Shown: piece by piece, positions 1 through 11,645 of the stretch
Position numbering within the stretch: the first letter of the stretch is position 1
Layout: the number at the start of each line of letters is the position of its first letter
Origin: Theodoxus fluviatilis
Taxonomy: Eukaryota > Mollusca > Gastropoda > Cycloneritida > Neritidae
Length of the DNA stretch: 64,000 bases
Assembly (NCBI GenBank): GCA_034096865.1
Contig: JAWQFJ010028303.1
Location: 1 to 64,000, forward strand
Reading direction: 5' to 3'
Position numbers and translations under genes: made by a program
Notes under the pieces: generated by a model
Seen by the model: the letters and a program-made list of their open reading frames with translations, nothing else
Databases searched by the model: none
Told to the model about the DNA's origin: nothing

Positions 1-44
<44 letters not shown>

Positions 45-218
45 AGAGAGGGAGAGAGACAGAGAGGAGATACAGAAAGACAGACAGAGAGAAAAAGAGA
101 GACAGAGACAGAGACAAAGAGACAGAGAAAGTGAAAGAGACAGAAATAGAGACAGAGACAGAGATCGAAAGAGAGACAGAGAGAAAGACAGAAATATATA
201 CAGACAGAGAGACGTTTG
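1..218. repeat. (GA)n microsatellite, pure then decayed
   Basis: A pure GA dinucleotide run of about 40 bp at the window edge passes into interrupted GAGA/CAGA sequence. The short open frame inside it (Glu/Thr/Lys-rich) is a by-product of the repeat. The repeat probably continues to the left of the window. Confidence 0.95.
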
Positions 219-1354
219 TGAGAGCTCAACTGAGTGCCCGCGTTCATGTGCGTGCATGTCGGTGCGAGAGGGCACGTATGTGTATGTATGTGTATGTGCA
301 TTTCTTCGGTATATGTCTCTACTTTTAGTGAAAATCAGTGCAGTGAATACACGAAGACCTTGTGGGGCTTTCTTTGTCAGTAACTGGGACTGAGTGTGCC
401 ACCAACGAATGTTTTTAGGGGGAACGATGCCTCAGGAACCGCCTCTATCCACGTCGCGTAGGATGACGGCGAGAAAATTGAGATACCTCCTTCCATTATC
501 AAAATGGCCGGTGAACATCTTGCCATACGTCAAAACGAGCTGGAGCTCGCCCTTTTCCATTAGGTCGAAATGGTCACCCATTCTTCATGCTTGTGGCAGT
601 GCAGACAAAACAGTCTAGACAGGGTGAAAGTGATGGATGGGTTATTAATGAATCATGAGCAGAATCCCTCGCACAGTAACATTGTTCAGCGGATCAGACT
701 AAAGTCCATCTTGCCTTGAAGGCCTCGCCATGGTAGGTCGTGTAATTCCCTCCCATCTGGACCCTTTTCAAAAGGAAAACATTTTGCAAAGCCACGAGAG
801 CTATTCGTAGATTACGTCACATTCGTAGATCATCATCATTACATTCATTATTCGCTCGCATCTTCGACTCTGTCGCGTCTTTGAAGCGCAGATATGTGGC
901 CTCCTTTTGCTCTTTTGCAGACGTTTGCAACCGAACTTCGTCTGAAAGGTTTTTCGAGCACGACAAAATAAAGTGAGAGTACGAAAATATTTTAGATGCT
1001 TTGACGGTTTTTTTCTATGTCGAGGAATGGAAGTGATTCTATTGGTAAAACGCATCCCTCCTTCGCAGTCCGAACAATTTCCCCCTTCCTTTCCGCTGCC
1101 GAAGATTCATGACAAAACAGTTAAACGCCTAAATCCCTTAAATCACTAAGGAGATAGTTTTGTCCCCGATGGCTAAATCATTTGCATTATTCTACTCCAC
1201 GCTTCCATATAGAAGAAAATGCTCAAAGAAAACTCAAGGACCTGTCACACCTATTTCTTCCAGTCTAATCTTTTTGTAACTACTTAGTGATAAAATGTTG
1301 TCAATGTCAACATGTTTACCTCCGCCGCGGAAGTTATATTTTACCCTCCGTTCG
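219..1354. other. No gene or recognised repeat
   Basis: Mixed-composition sequence. The open frames at 394-618 (+) and 801-1055 (-) have no recognisable domain, no codon-like pattern and no splice context. I see nothing I can name here. Confidence 0.5.
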
Positions 1355-1503
1355 TTCAGTTCAGTTCAGTTCAGTTAGTTCAGTTTTTTAGTCTGGTCTA
1401 GTCTAGTCTAGTCTAGTCTAGTCTAGTCTAGTCTAGTCTAGTCTAGTCTAGTCTAGTGTAGTCTAGTCTAGTCTAGTCTAGTCTGGTCTAGTCTAGTCTA
1501 GTC
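1355..1503. repeat. Pentanucleotide (CTAGT)n with TTCAG lead-in
   Basis: Three to four copies of a TTCAG-like pentamer lead into about 21 copies of CTAGT, broken by a few single-base changes (GTCTGGT, GTCTAGTG). CTAG is self-complementary, so the run can form small hairpins. Confidence 0.95.
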
Positions 1504-1610
1504 AGCACGTGAGCAAGGAAAATCACTCAAAACTTTCAAAACACATTCTGAAGAAATATTAGTGCAACGTCAGGGTTTTACCAAAGGAACAATCCCATAA
1601 ATTTTGGAGG

Positions 1611-2342
1611 TTATCTGCTGTCTTGTTTGGGAATGACAGCCATAAAGAGAATGTTATCTGCTGTCTTCTTTGGGAATGACAGCCATAAAGAGAATGTTAT
1701 CTGCTGTCTTGTTTGGGAATGATGGCCATAAAGAGAATGGTATCTGCTGTCTTGTTTGGAAATGACAGCCATAAAGAGAGTGTTATCTGCTGCCTTGTTT
1801 GGGAATGACAGCCATAAAGAGAATGTTATCTGCTGTCTTGTTTGGGAATGACAGCCATAAAGAGAATGTTATCTGCTGTCTTGTTTGGGAATGATAGCCA
1901 TAAAGAGAATGTTATCTGCTGTCTTGTTTGGAAATGACAGCCATAAAGAGAATGTTATCTGCTGCCTTGTTTGGGAATGACAGCCATAAAGAGAATGTTA
2001 TCTGCTGTCTTGTTTGGGAATGATAGCCATAAAGAGAATGTTATCTGCTGTCTTGTTTGGAAATGACAGCCATAAAGAGAATGTTATCTGCTGTCTTGTT
2101 TGGGAATGACAGCCATAAAGAGAATGTTATCTGCTGTCTTGTTTGGGAATGACAGCCATAAAGAGAATGTTATCTGCTGTCTTGTTTGGGAATGACAGCC
2201 ACAAAGAGAATGCTATCTGCTGTCTTGTTTGGGAATGACAGCCATAAAGAGAATGTTATCTGCTGTCTTGTTCGGGAATTACAGCCATAAAGAGAATGTT
2301 ATCTGCTGTTTTGTTTTGGAATTACAGCCATAAAGAGAATGC
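1611..2342. repeat. 43-bp minisatellite, about 17 copies
   Basis: The unit begins TTATCTGCTGTCTTGTTTGG and continues with a GACAGCCATAAAGAGAATG-type half. Copies differ by a few substitutions (GATAGCC/GACAGCC, TTGG/TTGGG). The last two copies (2260-2342) are more diverged. The array abuts the dispersed element that starts at about 2346. Confidence 0.95.
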
Positions 2343-3202
2343 TAACCCTCCAGGTTTACTGGAGGTCCTCACAGCTTTATCTGTCTGTCTGACTGTCTGT
2401 CTGTGTGTCGGTCAGTCCCGACGTAACGGCTGATATCACAAAAACTACTGGACGGATTTCCTTGACATTTTGCACACTTACTGGAAGTTAGGTCCGATTG
2501 AATGTATCACATTTTCAGAATCGAGGTTTGAAAAGAAAGTGACTTTTTTACGTTTTGGTGTTGCAAAGAAGGCAAGGGACGGAACTCTGTCCCGACTCAA
2601 GGGAAGTTTTGGCATGTGTGACGTGATCATTTGACGTCGAATAACGTGACGTAATTTCGAGGAGATTGGACATTGGTGAAGGAGAAAGAAGGATTTTTTA
2701 TCCGTCCAGGTTTACTGGAGGTCCTCACAGCTTTATCCGTCCAGGTTTACTGGAGGTCCTCACAGCTTTATTCCTCCATGTTTACTGGAGCTCCTCACAG
2801 CTTTATCCCTCCATGTTTACTTGAGGTCCTCACGTCACAGCTTTATCTGTCTGTCTGTGTGTGTGTCTGTCTGTCTGTCCGTCCCGACTTAACGGCTGAT
2901 ATCTCACAAACTACTGGACGGATTTCCTTGACATTTTGCACACTTACTGGAAGTTAGGTCCGATTGAATGTATCAAATTTTCAGAATCGAGGTTTGAAAA
3001 GAAAGTGATTTTTTTACGTTTTGGTGTTGCAAAGAAGGCAAGGGACGGAACTCTGTCCCAACTCAAGGGAAGTTTTGGCATGTGTGACGTGATCATTTGA
3101 CGTCGAATAACCTGACGTAATTTCGAGGAGATTGGACATTGGTGAAAGAGAAAGAAGGATTTTTTATAACCTCCAGGTTTATTGGAGGTCCTCACAGCTT
3201 TA

Positions 3203-3310
3203 TGGATTAGCTCACACGGTAGAGCGTCGAATATTTTTTTGTCGATGGGACATGCTTGGTTGTAGGGGATGCGCGTACGGGTTCGAATCCGCACAGAAGC
3301 TTTTTTTAAA
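3203..3310 (+). mobile_element. tRNA-derived SINE head (A box, B box, T-run)
   Basis: An A-box-like TAGCTCACACGG lies at about 3208-3219, followed by GTAGAGCG. A perfect B box GGTTCGAATCC lies at 3280-3290, then a T7 run (3301-3307) that could stop RNA polymerase III. The A-B spacing is long for a functional tRNA and I see no complete cloverleaf, so a SINE head or tRNA pseudogene is likelier than an active tRNA gene. It sits inside the dispersed element array. Confidence 0.65.
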
Positions 3311-3374
3311 ATGTGTGTATGGTATTCAGAGAGAGAGAGAGAGAGAGCCACCCCACCCGTTGTGGTACACGTGA

Positions 3375-3445
3375 GAGGTTGCGGGTTCGAACCTTACTTT
3401 TTTTCCCTATCTTTTCTCGAGAGGTTGCGGGTTCGAACCCAATCT
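3375..3445 (+). repeat. Two further B-box copies with T-runs
   Basis: GAGAGGTTGCGGGTTCGAAC occurs at about 3375-3394 and again, slightly altered, at about 3419-3438. Each carries a consensus B box (GGTTCGAACCT, GGTTCGAACCC) and is followed by a T-rich run. They look like duplicated 3' halves of the tRNA-derived head just upstream. Confidence 0.6.
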
Positions 3446-3510
3446 CTTTTTTGTTTGTTTGTTTGTTTTTAACGCCAAAACCTGGAGGTTCAGCGCCAGT
3501 GATTTTTATC

Positions 3511-3514
<4 letters not shown>

Positions 3515-3569
<55 letters not shown>
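3515..3569. repeat. (TG)n microsatellite
   Basis: A nearly pure TG run of about 50 bp, followed by a short TCTG run, inside the third copy of the dispersed element. Confidence 0.95.
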
Positions 3570-3572
<3 letters not shown>

Positions 3573-3943
3573 TCTGTCTGTCTGTCCCGACTTAACGGCT
3601 GATATCTAAAAAACTACGGGACGTATTTCCTTGATATTTTGCACACTTACTGGAAGTTAGGTCCGATTGAATGTATCAAATTTTCAGAATCGAGATTTGA
3701 AAAGAAAGTGACTTTTTAACGTTTTAGTGTTGCCAAGAAAACGCTACAACAGAGTCGTAATGCAAAATGTGTGACGTGATCATTTGACGTCGAATAACGT
3801 GACGTACTTTCGAGGAGATTGGACGTTGGTGAAGGAGAACGAAGGATTTTTTTATCCCTCCAGGTTTACTGGAGGTCCTCACAGCTTTATTGGGGTTTTT
3901 TAAATGCCAAAACCTGGAGGTTCAGCGCCAGCGGTTTTTATCT

Positions 3944-4014
3944 GTCTGTGTGTGTGTGTGCGTGTGTGTGTGTGTGTGCGCGCGCGCGCGCGCGTGTGTG
4001 TGTGTGTGCGTGTC
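3944..4014. repeat. (TG)n/(CG)n alternating purine-pyrimidine tract
   Basis: The TG repeat is interrupted by a pure CG run of about 16 bp (GCGCGCGCGCGCGCG). This uninterrupted alternating purine-pyrimidine stretch has Z-DNA-forming character. Confidence 0.9.
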
Positions 4015-4215
4015 TGTCTGTCCCGACTTAACGGCTGATATCTAAAAAATTACTAGACGGATTTCCTTGAGATTTTGCACACTTACTGAAAGTTAGGTCC
4101 GATTGAATGTATCAAATTTTCTGAATCGAGGTTTGAAAAGAAAGTTACTTTTTTACGTTTTGGTATTGCAAAGAAGGCAAGGGACGGAACTCTGTCCCGA
4201 CTCAAGGGAAGTTTT

Positions 4216-4990
4216 TATTTTACATACATTAAACCGAGTGTCTGAGGAGAGCTGGCATTTGTGATGATTAAAAGCTCCGACAGATCGTTGTGTACACAGA
4301 ATGGGTAAGTTTCGTGTTTCAGAAAGTACTGGAGGTCGCGGGGTCTTTGAGTTACTAACATCAGCTCCAACACACGGCGCTCGACTGCTCCCTACCTCAG
4401 GCAATGTTCCCAATAACAAATGCATGTAGACGGAAGTTTGTCGGCACTGTTGCGATAGGGATGAAGGACGGGGTCGTGGATGCGACAGATCGCAGGGAGG
4501 TGCAGAGTGGGATGTGAACACGGAGACGGGAATAACTGACGACGGCTGGATGGCTGTGCTGGCTGGACTATGCGAAAAACGTGAAAGGTGTGGTTTAGAA
4601 GGCCTGAGCTGAAGTTCGGTGTGAAAAGTGGCTTCTAAAAAAGTTGCATGACAATTTTTTGCTTTAATGAGTGTGCTCTTAAACCAACATCTCAATATAC
4701 TGTTCTGCACAATTTGTCACGTGACTTGTCCCATGAATTAGGTGAACTGGGTCACCTCACCAGCAATAGGTCGTTCGCAGTCATTTGCAACGGTGGAAGC
4801 TGCGCATTGATATGCACACCGTATCGTGGAGATAAGCCCGCAGACGGCACGTAGAGACCGCGACGCCCACGTTTGCCAACGCTTTGATCCTTTAAAACTA
4901 CATTGACAAAACACTTCGCAACTCTAGCATCGTAACTTGATATCTTTGCTATGTTATTTCCCGTTTTGTCCTTTCCAAATACAAGTTTAT
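4216..4990. other. No gene recognised
   Basis: Unique-looking sequence. The open frame at 4153-4710 (-) begins inside the dispersed element and shows no domain. No promoter, splice pair or RNA gene could be supported. Confidence 0.45.
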
Positions 4991-5012
4991 CATTTTCCGA
5001 TTGCTTGATTCT

Positions 5013-5015
5013 TCC

Positions 5016-5105
<90 letters not shown>
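5013..5105. repeat. (CT)n microsatellite
   Basis: A nearly pure CT run of about 90 bp, followed by a pyrimidine-rich decayed flank to about 5370. The Ser/Leu open frames across it are repeat by-products. Confidence 0.95.
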
Positions 5106-5108
<3 letters not shown>

Positions 5109-5788
5109 TCTTCCCTCTCTTCCGTCTTATTCAGTCGTCCCCCTTCTTTCCTCTCCTTCCTTCACTTTATTTCTCAGTTTCTTTTTTCTGTCCCCCTTCC
5201 TTTGCTCTCCGATCCCCTCCCCCATCTCGATCCCCCTTCCCATCCCCTCCCCTAAAGTTGCCAAATCTCCACGTCCCTTCTCCAGCGTGTCTCTCCGCAG
5301 TCCATTCCCCTTTCCCCTCTTCTCCTCTTTCCTCCTTCCTCCCTTATTTTCTGCCAGTCCGAACCTTAAATCACTCTGGGGATAAGATTAGGCCGGATAT
5401 GCTGAAGTTCTGGGCTCTGCGTGTCTAGTGCTAGCTTGTCCATGTGTGTTGTCACGGAAACCCTTCGGCTTCCGGCTTTCACCAGCCCGCGAAATTTCCA
5501 TCCGCAAGAATCAAGCGATCTCAAGCTTTCCGCTTTTGATATCCTCCGATATCCATAGAAAATGAGGCTGTCGTTGAGTCCTCCTTCATGTCAGGGCATT
5601 GTAGAACACAAGACCTCCATGTGAGGAGTGTCATCCCATCCATTAAGGATGACTCACAGGATTCTCGGCTTTTCGTTTTCAATGTGGGGGAGCGCCAATG
5701 TTGCCTTTACACAATCGGCCCTCTCCCCATCTGCCGTAGGCAGCACAGTGTCAACTACAGAGGCTCGCTATGGGCATTTCCCTGCGGC

Positions 5789-6153
5789 TGTCTGTCTGTC
5801 TGTCTGTCCATGTGTCTGTCCGTGTGACTGTCCGTGTGTCTCTCTGTGTGTGTGTGTGTCTGTCTGTCTGTCCGTGTGTCTGTCCGTGTGTCTGTCCGTG
5901 TGTCTCTGTGTGTGTGTGTGTGTGTGTGTCTGTCTGTCCGTGTGTCTGTCCGTGTGTCTCTCTGTGTGTGTGTCTGTCTGTCTGTCCGTGTGTCTGTCCG
6001 TGTGTCTCTCTGTGTGTGTGTCTGTCTGTCTGTCCGTGTGTCTGTCCATGTGTCTCTCTGTGTGTCTGTCCGTGCGTCTGTCCGTGTGTCTGTCCAAGTG
6101 TCGGTCCCTGGGTCTGTGTGTCTGTCCGTGTATGTAAAGTGTGTCTGTATATG

Positions 6154-6186
<33 letters not shown>

Positions 6187-6205
6187 ATGTGTATGTGTGT
6201 ATAAA
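5789..6205. repeat. TGTC/TG compound microsatellite with TA tail
   Basis: A compound repeat of TGTC, CCGTGTGTC and TG units occupies 5789-6140. A TATA/TGTG stretch follows (6155-6205). Both strands stay open for long distances (Cys/Val/Ser or Thr/His/Asp-rich frames) because the units lack stop codons, so these are not genes. Confidence 0.9.
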
Positions 6206-6379
6206 TATACACACGTACATATATACATGTACATACATGGTCTACATGCATACACGGTGTATACATACATAGTAAACATACACATATAAATACATGATAT
6301 TCACATTTGGTACCTAGTGTCTGCATGTCTTTGTGCGTCTCCGTGTGTCTGTAAGCATATCTCCGTGTCTGCGCGCGTT

Positions 6380-6396
6380 TCTCTCTCTCTCTATCT

Positions 6397-6442
<46 letters not shown>

Positions 6443-6472
6443 CCCTCTCCCCCTCCCCCCCTCTCTCTCTCT
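6380..6472. repeat. (CT)n microsatellite
   Basis: A CT-rich run with a C-rich end. A poly-C/CCT tract lies nearby at 6661-6705. Confidence 0.9.
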
Positions 6473-6840
6473 TCATTCTGTATGTAAATATGATTGCGTC
6501 TGAGTATGCGCATTAGCAAGAGTGGATACGTGTTCTATAGTTTTCTGACTGGAATAACATTCGTGTTTGTGCGAATAGAAGAGAGGATTCTTCGCTCAGA
6601 AATTTTAATTTGGTCTGCAACAGTGAGAAAGACTGACACTCTCTTGTAATGTCCCTCTTCTCCCCCCCCCCCCCTCCCCCCCCCCTCCTACCTCCCCCTA
6701 CCACCCTTGTGCCTGATGAGGACTTTTTTTAATATGCGCCTTTTATTTATATTGTATTCCACGGTCTCCATTGTAACTTGCCTCCATTTTAATAAGATCA
6801 AGAACCGTATCTTGGGTCGTTTGTTTGAAAACTTTCAGAA

Positions 6841-7327
6841 ACGAAGAACCCAAACCCGCCTATTGTAGGAGAAAGGAATTGTTTCAGTCTTAGAAAACTG
6901 CTGATGCCCTCGTCCCTCCCCTTCCCCCGTACTTTGGCTCAGGAGGCCAACATCGGGTGTCACCCATGCCCCAAATGTGTACTGTGCAAGAATTACCTGC
7001 AGGACACTACCACCTTCCGCAGCGTCATCACTGGCCAGTCTTTCCACATCAGAGACTGCTTGTCGTGCACGTCAACCAACGTCATCTATCTCATTGACTG
7101 TGAGAAGTGTCACGACAGGCAGTATGTGGGTGAGACTGGCCAGACAATCCGTAGAAGGTTTTACGGACACACGCACGCCATCCCCTGGGCATTGCCTATC
7201 CCACATGAGAGTGACCATTATCGAGAAGATACATGTGGACGATGCTAACATCCGAAAGCGGAGAGAGAAGTTCTGGCGCTTCAAGTTGCGCACCAACTAC
7301 CCTGAAGGACTGAATGTGTTAGACTGA
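6841..7327 (+). pseudogene. Penelope-like element ORF 3' remnant (GIY-YIG endonuclease)
   Basis: In the frame that contains 6904 the translation shows a cysteine cluster (CHPCPKCVLC), then NVIYLIDCEKC, then QYVGETGQTIRRRF and GHTHAI. This is the GIY-YIG nuclease layout with its zinc-type cysteines, as found at the C terminus of Penelope-like retroelements. Near 7185-7210 the frame is lost. The expected family ending (RKRREKFWRFKLRTNYPEG then LNVLD, stop) continues in another frame to 7327, so there is a small indel with loss of the PVG/HF segment. The reverse transcriptase part upstream is absent. I therefore call a 5'-truncated, frameshifted copy. The following GA microsatellite could mark its 3' end. 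Confidence 0.85.
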
Positions 7328-7650
<323 letters not shown>

Positions 7651-7699
7651 GTGCCTACGTCATGTCATTCTAAAGTTTTTTTACGTCACGTGTTGCATC

Positions 7700-7760
7700 A
7701 TTTATGTTTGTCTGTAACGTTCACTGAAGAAGGGCGTGTGCCCGAAAGACTTTGATTTTG
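7700..7760 (+). other. Hammerhead-ribozyme-like core (partial)
   Basis: CTGAAGA at 7724-7730 matches the hammerhead core CUGANGA. It is followed by a GGGC-GTGT-GCCC hairpin and GAAA at 7744-7747. Penelope-like elements are known to carry hammerhead motifs in their terminal repeats, and this lies about 400 bp past such a remnant. I could not find convincing stems I and III, and stem II has one extra A. It may be decayed or coincidental. Confidence 0.3.
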
Positions 7761-8161
7761 GTGTTTGTCGTGTGTTTGTTTCTTATTGATAGAAACGAAG
7801 AACTTGAGAGACCATGCTGCACGCTTCTCTGACACGCCAGAATTCTTCAAATGTGTGCTGTTGTCATGAACGGTTGAAACGAAATGAAAACATCAGCATG
7901 CGGGGGAGGGACTGCAGAGGTTGGGGAGAGGACGGCGCCCGTCGTAGGTGCTGCCAGGACACACTACTCGAGAGAATCAGAGGAATGTTTTCTCTCGCTG
8001 ATAACACTTGACGGCGCGTATGTGCAGGCTGCAAACAAAACTGGAATGTAGGTAGAACCAGGAAGGACCACATTATTCTCCAAGAGAGCATAGGCTCAGA
8101 TTGAATCCCTTGGGGAGTCAAATATTTCTGTGTTGAGTTTGACGAGCGGTTTTTTTCTTCT

Positions 8162-8490
8162 TCAGTGAACCGAAAATGTGCATTTGTAGTAAGTGTTTAC
8201 TTCCATTCTGTCCTCGATATTTCGCAGCCTAGTGTCCATGTCAGCCTGTCTATCACTGAGATGGTCTATGAAGCCTTCATGATGGCCCAGCTTCCTCTTG
8301 ACCTCACTGAGTTCTTGCTGAATATTTTCCAGCTTTTCGGACATGGCCCTCTATCCCATCCCCAGATTCTTCAATTCGGCCATCAGGGTCTCAGTCAGTG
8401 CCTTCTGGGACCGCTCTCTGTCCTCTGTCATCGCGTCTCTCAGTGTTGCCAGGGTTGCCTCAAGGTTACAATTCTCCACAGCAGGTCCCG
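8162..8490 (-). pseudogene. Coiled-coil protein relic, retroelement ORF1-like
   Basis: Reading the minus strand from about 8490 to 8162 gives a heptad-rich, Glu/Lys/Leu-rich chain. It includes a segment rich in DAMTEDRERSQKALTE and, after one in-frame stop, MSEKLENIQQELSEVKRKLG and further DTRLRNIEDRME. Such short coiled coils are typical of ORF1 proteins of LINE-type retroelements, but no RNA-binding domain or neighbouring reverse transcriptase is visible. The internal stop and lack of an upstream start indicate a broken copy. An exon of an unrelated coiled-coil protein cannot be excluded. Confidence 0.4.
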
Positions 8491-8630
8491 GGTACCTCTA
8501 CAGTTACACAAGAAGATCTTCGGTTTTCGAAACCAAAAGATCACTGTACAATAGTCGTTAAACGCACAAATTTCGTAACTGAGCCGGACATTCTGCATAG
8601 GAAAGAACGAAAAGTTCGGTATAGCACTTG

Positions 8631-8712
8631 TGGTTAAATATACATGCACACACACACGCACGCACACACACACGCACGCACACACACTCACGCACGCACA
8701 CGCGCTCAAGCA
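8631..8712. repeat. (CA)n/CGCA microsatellite
   Basis: CA repeat with regular CGCACGCA interruptions. Confidence 0.9.
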
Positions 8713-8884
8713 CTTCACAGACTCGGCGTTTTCATCTTGACGAGACTCACCGCAGATTCGCACGTATGTTTACACGTATTATTGTGGGTGGCGTTGCAGT
8801 GATGGCGATCTCGCTATCTCCACATTGGCTGCAGCTCTCTCCATCCTCCTGGTCCCAGAGCGCCTCCGCCTGACGTGTCAGACA

Positions 8885-9950
8885 TGATGCCCTGCGTTCT
8901 GTTGCTCTCTGCTTCCCCTGCGTTCTGTTGCACTCTGCTTCCCCTGCGTTCTGTTGCTCTCTGCTTCCCCTGCGTTCTGTTGCACTCTGCTTCCCCTGCG
9001 TTCTGTTGCTCTCTGCTTCCCCTGCGTTCTGTTGCACTCTGCTTCCCCTGCGTTCTGTTGCTCTCTGCTTCCCCTGCGTTCTGTTGCACTCTGCTTCCCC
9101 TGCGTTCTGTTGCACTCTGCTTCCCCTGCGTTCTGTTGCTCTCTGCTTCCCCTGCGTTCTGTTGCACTCTGCTTCCCCTGCGTTCTGTTGCACTCTGCTT
9201 CCCCTGCGTTCTGTTGCACTCTGCTTCCCCTGCGTTCTGTTGCTCTCTGCTTCCCCTGCGTTCTGTTGCACTCTGCTTCCCCTGCGTTCTGTTGCACTCT
9301 GCTTCCCCTGCGTTCTGTTGCTCTCTGCTTCCCCTGCGTTCTGTTGCACTCTGCTTCCCCTGCGTTCTGTTGCACTCTGCTTCATCTCTGCTTCCCCTGC
9401 GTTCTGTTGCACTCTGCTTCATCTCTGCTTCCCCTGCGTTCTGTTGCACTCTGCTTCCCCTGCGTTCTGCTTCATCTCTGCTTCCCCTGCGTTCTGTTGC
9501 ACTCTGCTTCCCCTGCGTTCTGTTGCACTCTGCTTCCCCTGCGTTCTGTTGCACTCTGCTTCATCTCTGCTTCCCCTGCGTTCTGTTGCACTCTGCTTCC
9601 CCTGCGTTCTGTTGCACTCTGCTTCCCCTGCGTTCTGTTGCACTCTGCTTCCCCTGCGTTCTGTTGCACTCTGCTTCGTCTCTGCTTCCCCTGCGTTCTG
9701 TTGCACTCTACTTCCCCTGCGTTCTGCTTCATCTCTGCTTCCCCTGCGTTCTGTTGCACTCTGCTTCCCCTGCGTTCTGTTGCTCTCTGCTTCCCCTGCG
9801 TTCTGTTGCACTCTGCTTCCCCTGCGTTCTGTTGCACTCTGCTTCCCCTGCGTTCTGCTTCATCTCTGCTTCCCCTGCGTTCTGTTGCACTCTGCTTCCC
9901 CTGCGTTCTGTTGCTCTCTGCTTCCCCTGCGTTCTGCTTCATCTCTGCTA
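8885..9950. repeat. 26-bp minisatellite, about 40 units
   Basis: The unit is CACTCTGCTTCCCCTGCGTT plus CTGTTG. Units alternate CACTCTGC and CTCTCTGC, and several carry an extra TTCATCTCTGC segment (first near 9382). The array ends by running without a break into the left arm of the inverted-repeat element, and its unit matches the outer end of that element's right arm. All six frames stay open because the unit lacks stops. Confidence 0.95.
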
Positions 9951-10838
9951 CGAAGTAGCAGCCTCAACAGTTTTGATTGGTTTGTTTTATTTATTAACTT
10001 TAAAAGCACATTATCATTAAAAGTATAGGGTTTTGGAGGCCCTCTCTGAATACACGAATCCCCAAAATTATTTCACACTCAAATGTATCCATCTTGATCG
10101 AAAAAACGACTTAATAAAAGCATTAGGGTCGAAAATCATTCATACACAATCTTTGGTGACGTTTCACCCAGTGGCAGAGGTCAACTTCCTGTCAAGGTCG
10201 CGCAGCAGCTAGAGCATCTCAGAAGGCGCTCTAACTGCTTCACACTAGAGTGCGCCACTTGCTGTGCCTAGCAACGATGAAACTACAGAACCCGTAGCCG
10301 CATTTGATTGGCTCATACTAAACAGAACTAATTGGAAGTCACTCCACGGACTTGCACGGTAAACATGCTTCGAACCATGGAGTTTACATACCATGGAAGT
10401 GGCAAACGTGCCGATTGCTTTCAAATTTCGAAGAAATAAATGTTTTCGTGCTCTCATCACCGTGGCAGAGTGGATTGTATGTCTTGGTTTGATATCTGTA
10501 GTAAACGTCGGCATTTATACCCATGCGTGTAACGAAGTAGCAGACGACACACATTTTGGGATTCCCTTGACCTTCCTCTATGACTTGTGATGGTTATCGA
10601 CCTTTTGTTATTATTGGATTTTCGACCCTAATGCTTTTATGAACTTGTCTATTCGACCAAGAGGGATATAATTGAATGTGAAATCATTTTGGGAATTCAT
10701 GTATCCAAAGAGGGCCTCCAAAACCCTCTACTTTTAATGGTAACGTGCTTTTAAAGTAATTAAAGAAACCGACCAATCGAAACTCCTGAGCCTGCTACAT
10801 CGTAGCAAAGATGAAGTTGAGTGCAACGGAACGCAGGG
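9924..10838. mobile_element. Foldback-type inverted-repeat element
   Basis: About 9924-10137 and 10617-10838 are reverse complements of each other at roughly 75-80 per cent by eye. Shared landmarks are GCTACGAAGTAGCAG/GCTACGATGTAGCAG, GGGTTTTGGAGGCCCTCT and GCATTAGGGTCGAAAATC. The unique centre (10138-10616) shows no transposase frame. This makes a non-autonomous foldback or MITE-like element of about 0.9 kb with arms of more than 200 bp. The 26-bp array lies at its left end and a 44-bp array at its right end. No target-site duplication is discernible because the arrays replaced the flanks. Confidence 0.8.
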
Positions 10839-10856
10839 ATGGAGCCGGGCCTGGAG

Positions 10857-11452
10857 TTGTCTCCCATGTACAAGCTCTGCCGTGACTGAGGCCCAGCCAC
10901 TGGGGTCCCATGTACAAGCTCTGCCGTGACTGAGGCCCAGCCACTGGGGTCCCATGTACAAGCTCTGCCGTGACTGAGGCCCAGCCACTGGGGTCCCATG
11001 TACAAGCTCTGCCGTGACTGAGGCCCAGCCACTGGGGTCCCATGTACAAGCTCTGCCGTGACTGAGGCCCAGCCACTGGAGTTATCTCCCATGTACAAGC
11101 TCTGCCGTGACTGAGGCCCAGCCACTGGGGTCCCATGTACAAGCTCTGCCGTGACTGAGGCCCAGCCACTGGGGTTCCATGTACAAGCTCTGCCGTGACT
11201 GAGGCCCAGCCACTGGGGTTCCATGTACAAGCTCTGCCGTGACTGAGGCCCAGCCACTGGGGTCCCATGTACAAGCTCTGCCGTGACTGAGGCCCAGCCA
11301 CTGGGATCCCATGTACAAGCTCTGCCGTGACTGAGGCCCAGCCACTGGAGTTATCTCCCATGTACAAGCTCTGCCGTGACTGAGGCCCAGCCACTGGAGT
11401 TATCTCCCATGTACAAGCTCTGCCGTGACTGAGGCCCAGCCACTGGGCTCAG
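10857..11452. repeat. 44-bp minisatellite, about 14 copies
   Basis: The unit starts CCCATGTACAAGCTCTGCCG and ends GGCCCAGCCACTGGGGT. Three copies carry GGAGTTATCT in place of GGGGT. The array starts 20 bp beyond the right arm of the foldback element. Confidence 0.95.
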
Positions 11453-11645
11453 TATATTATAGAGCTTAGTCGTCCCCCTGTGCATGCCCTCTCGTGACAG
11501 TGAAAGCCCACCCCCTGAGCTCTGTACATGTGTACATGTGGAGCTTTGTGATCCCTACCCGGCGTGGCAGGCCGTAGGCGGGATTTCTCAGGACTGGGAT
11601 ACACTGGCTCGTCCTTGGCGATGAAAGAAAGTTGCAAAGTTGCTC

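Larger units (their letters stand above)
2346..4215 (+). repeat. Dispersed element, about 0.4 kb, in 4 tandem or nested copies
   Basis: A header with a short palindrome (CTCCAG...CTGGAG, then TCCTCACAGCTTTA) recurs near 2347, 2703, 2738, 2776, 2812, 3170 and 3857. It is followed by a TCTG/TG microsatellite and then by a body starting CCCGACTTAACGGCTGATAT (near 2417, 2883, 3587 and 4022). The bodies contain the same GTGACGTGATCATTTGACG segment. A header, microsatellite and conserved body arrangement is typical of non-autonomous microsatellite-bearing elements in invertebrates, but I cannot name the family. The coding-looking frames here are short and unsupported. Confidence 0.8.

Noticed and set aside
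3203..3310. Functional tRNA gene
   Set aside because: A and B boxes are present but the acceptor and anticodon stems do not pair and the A-B spacing is too long.
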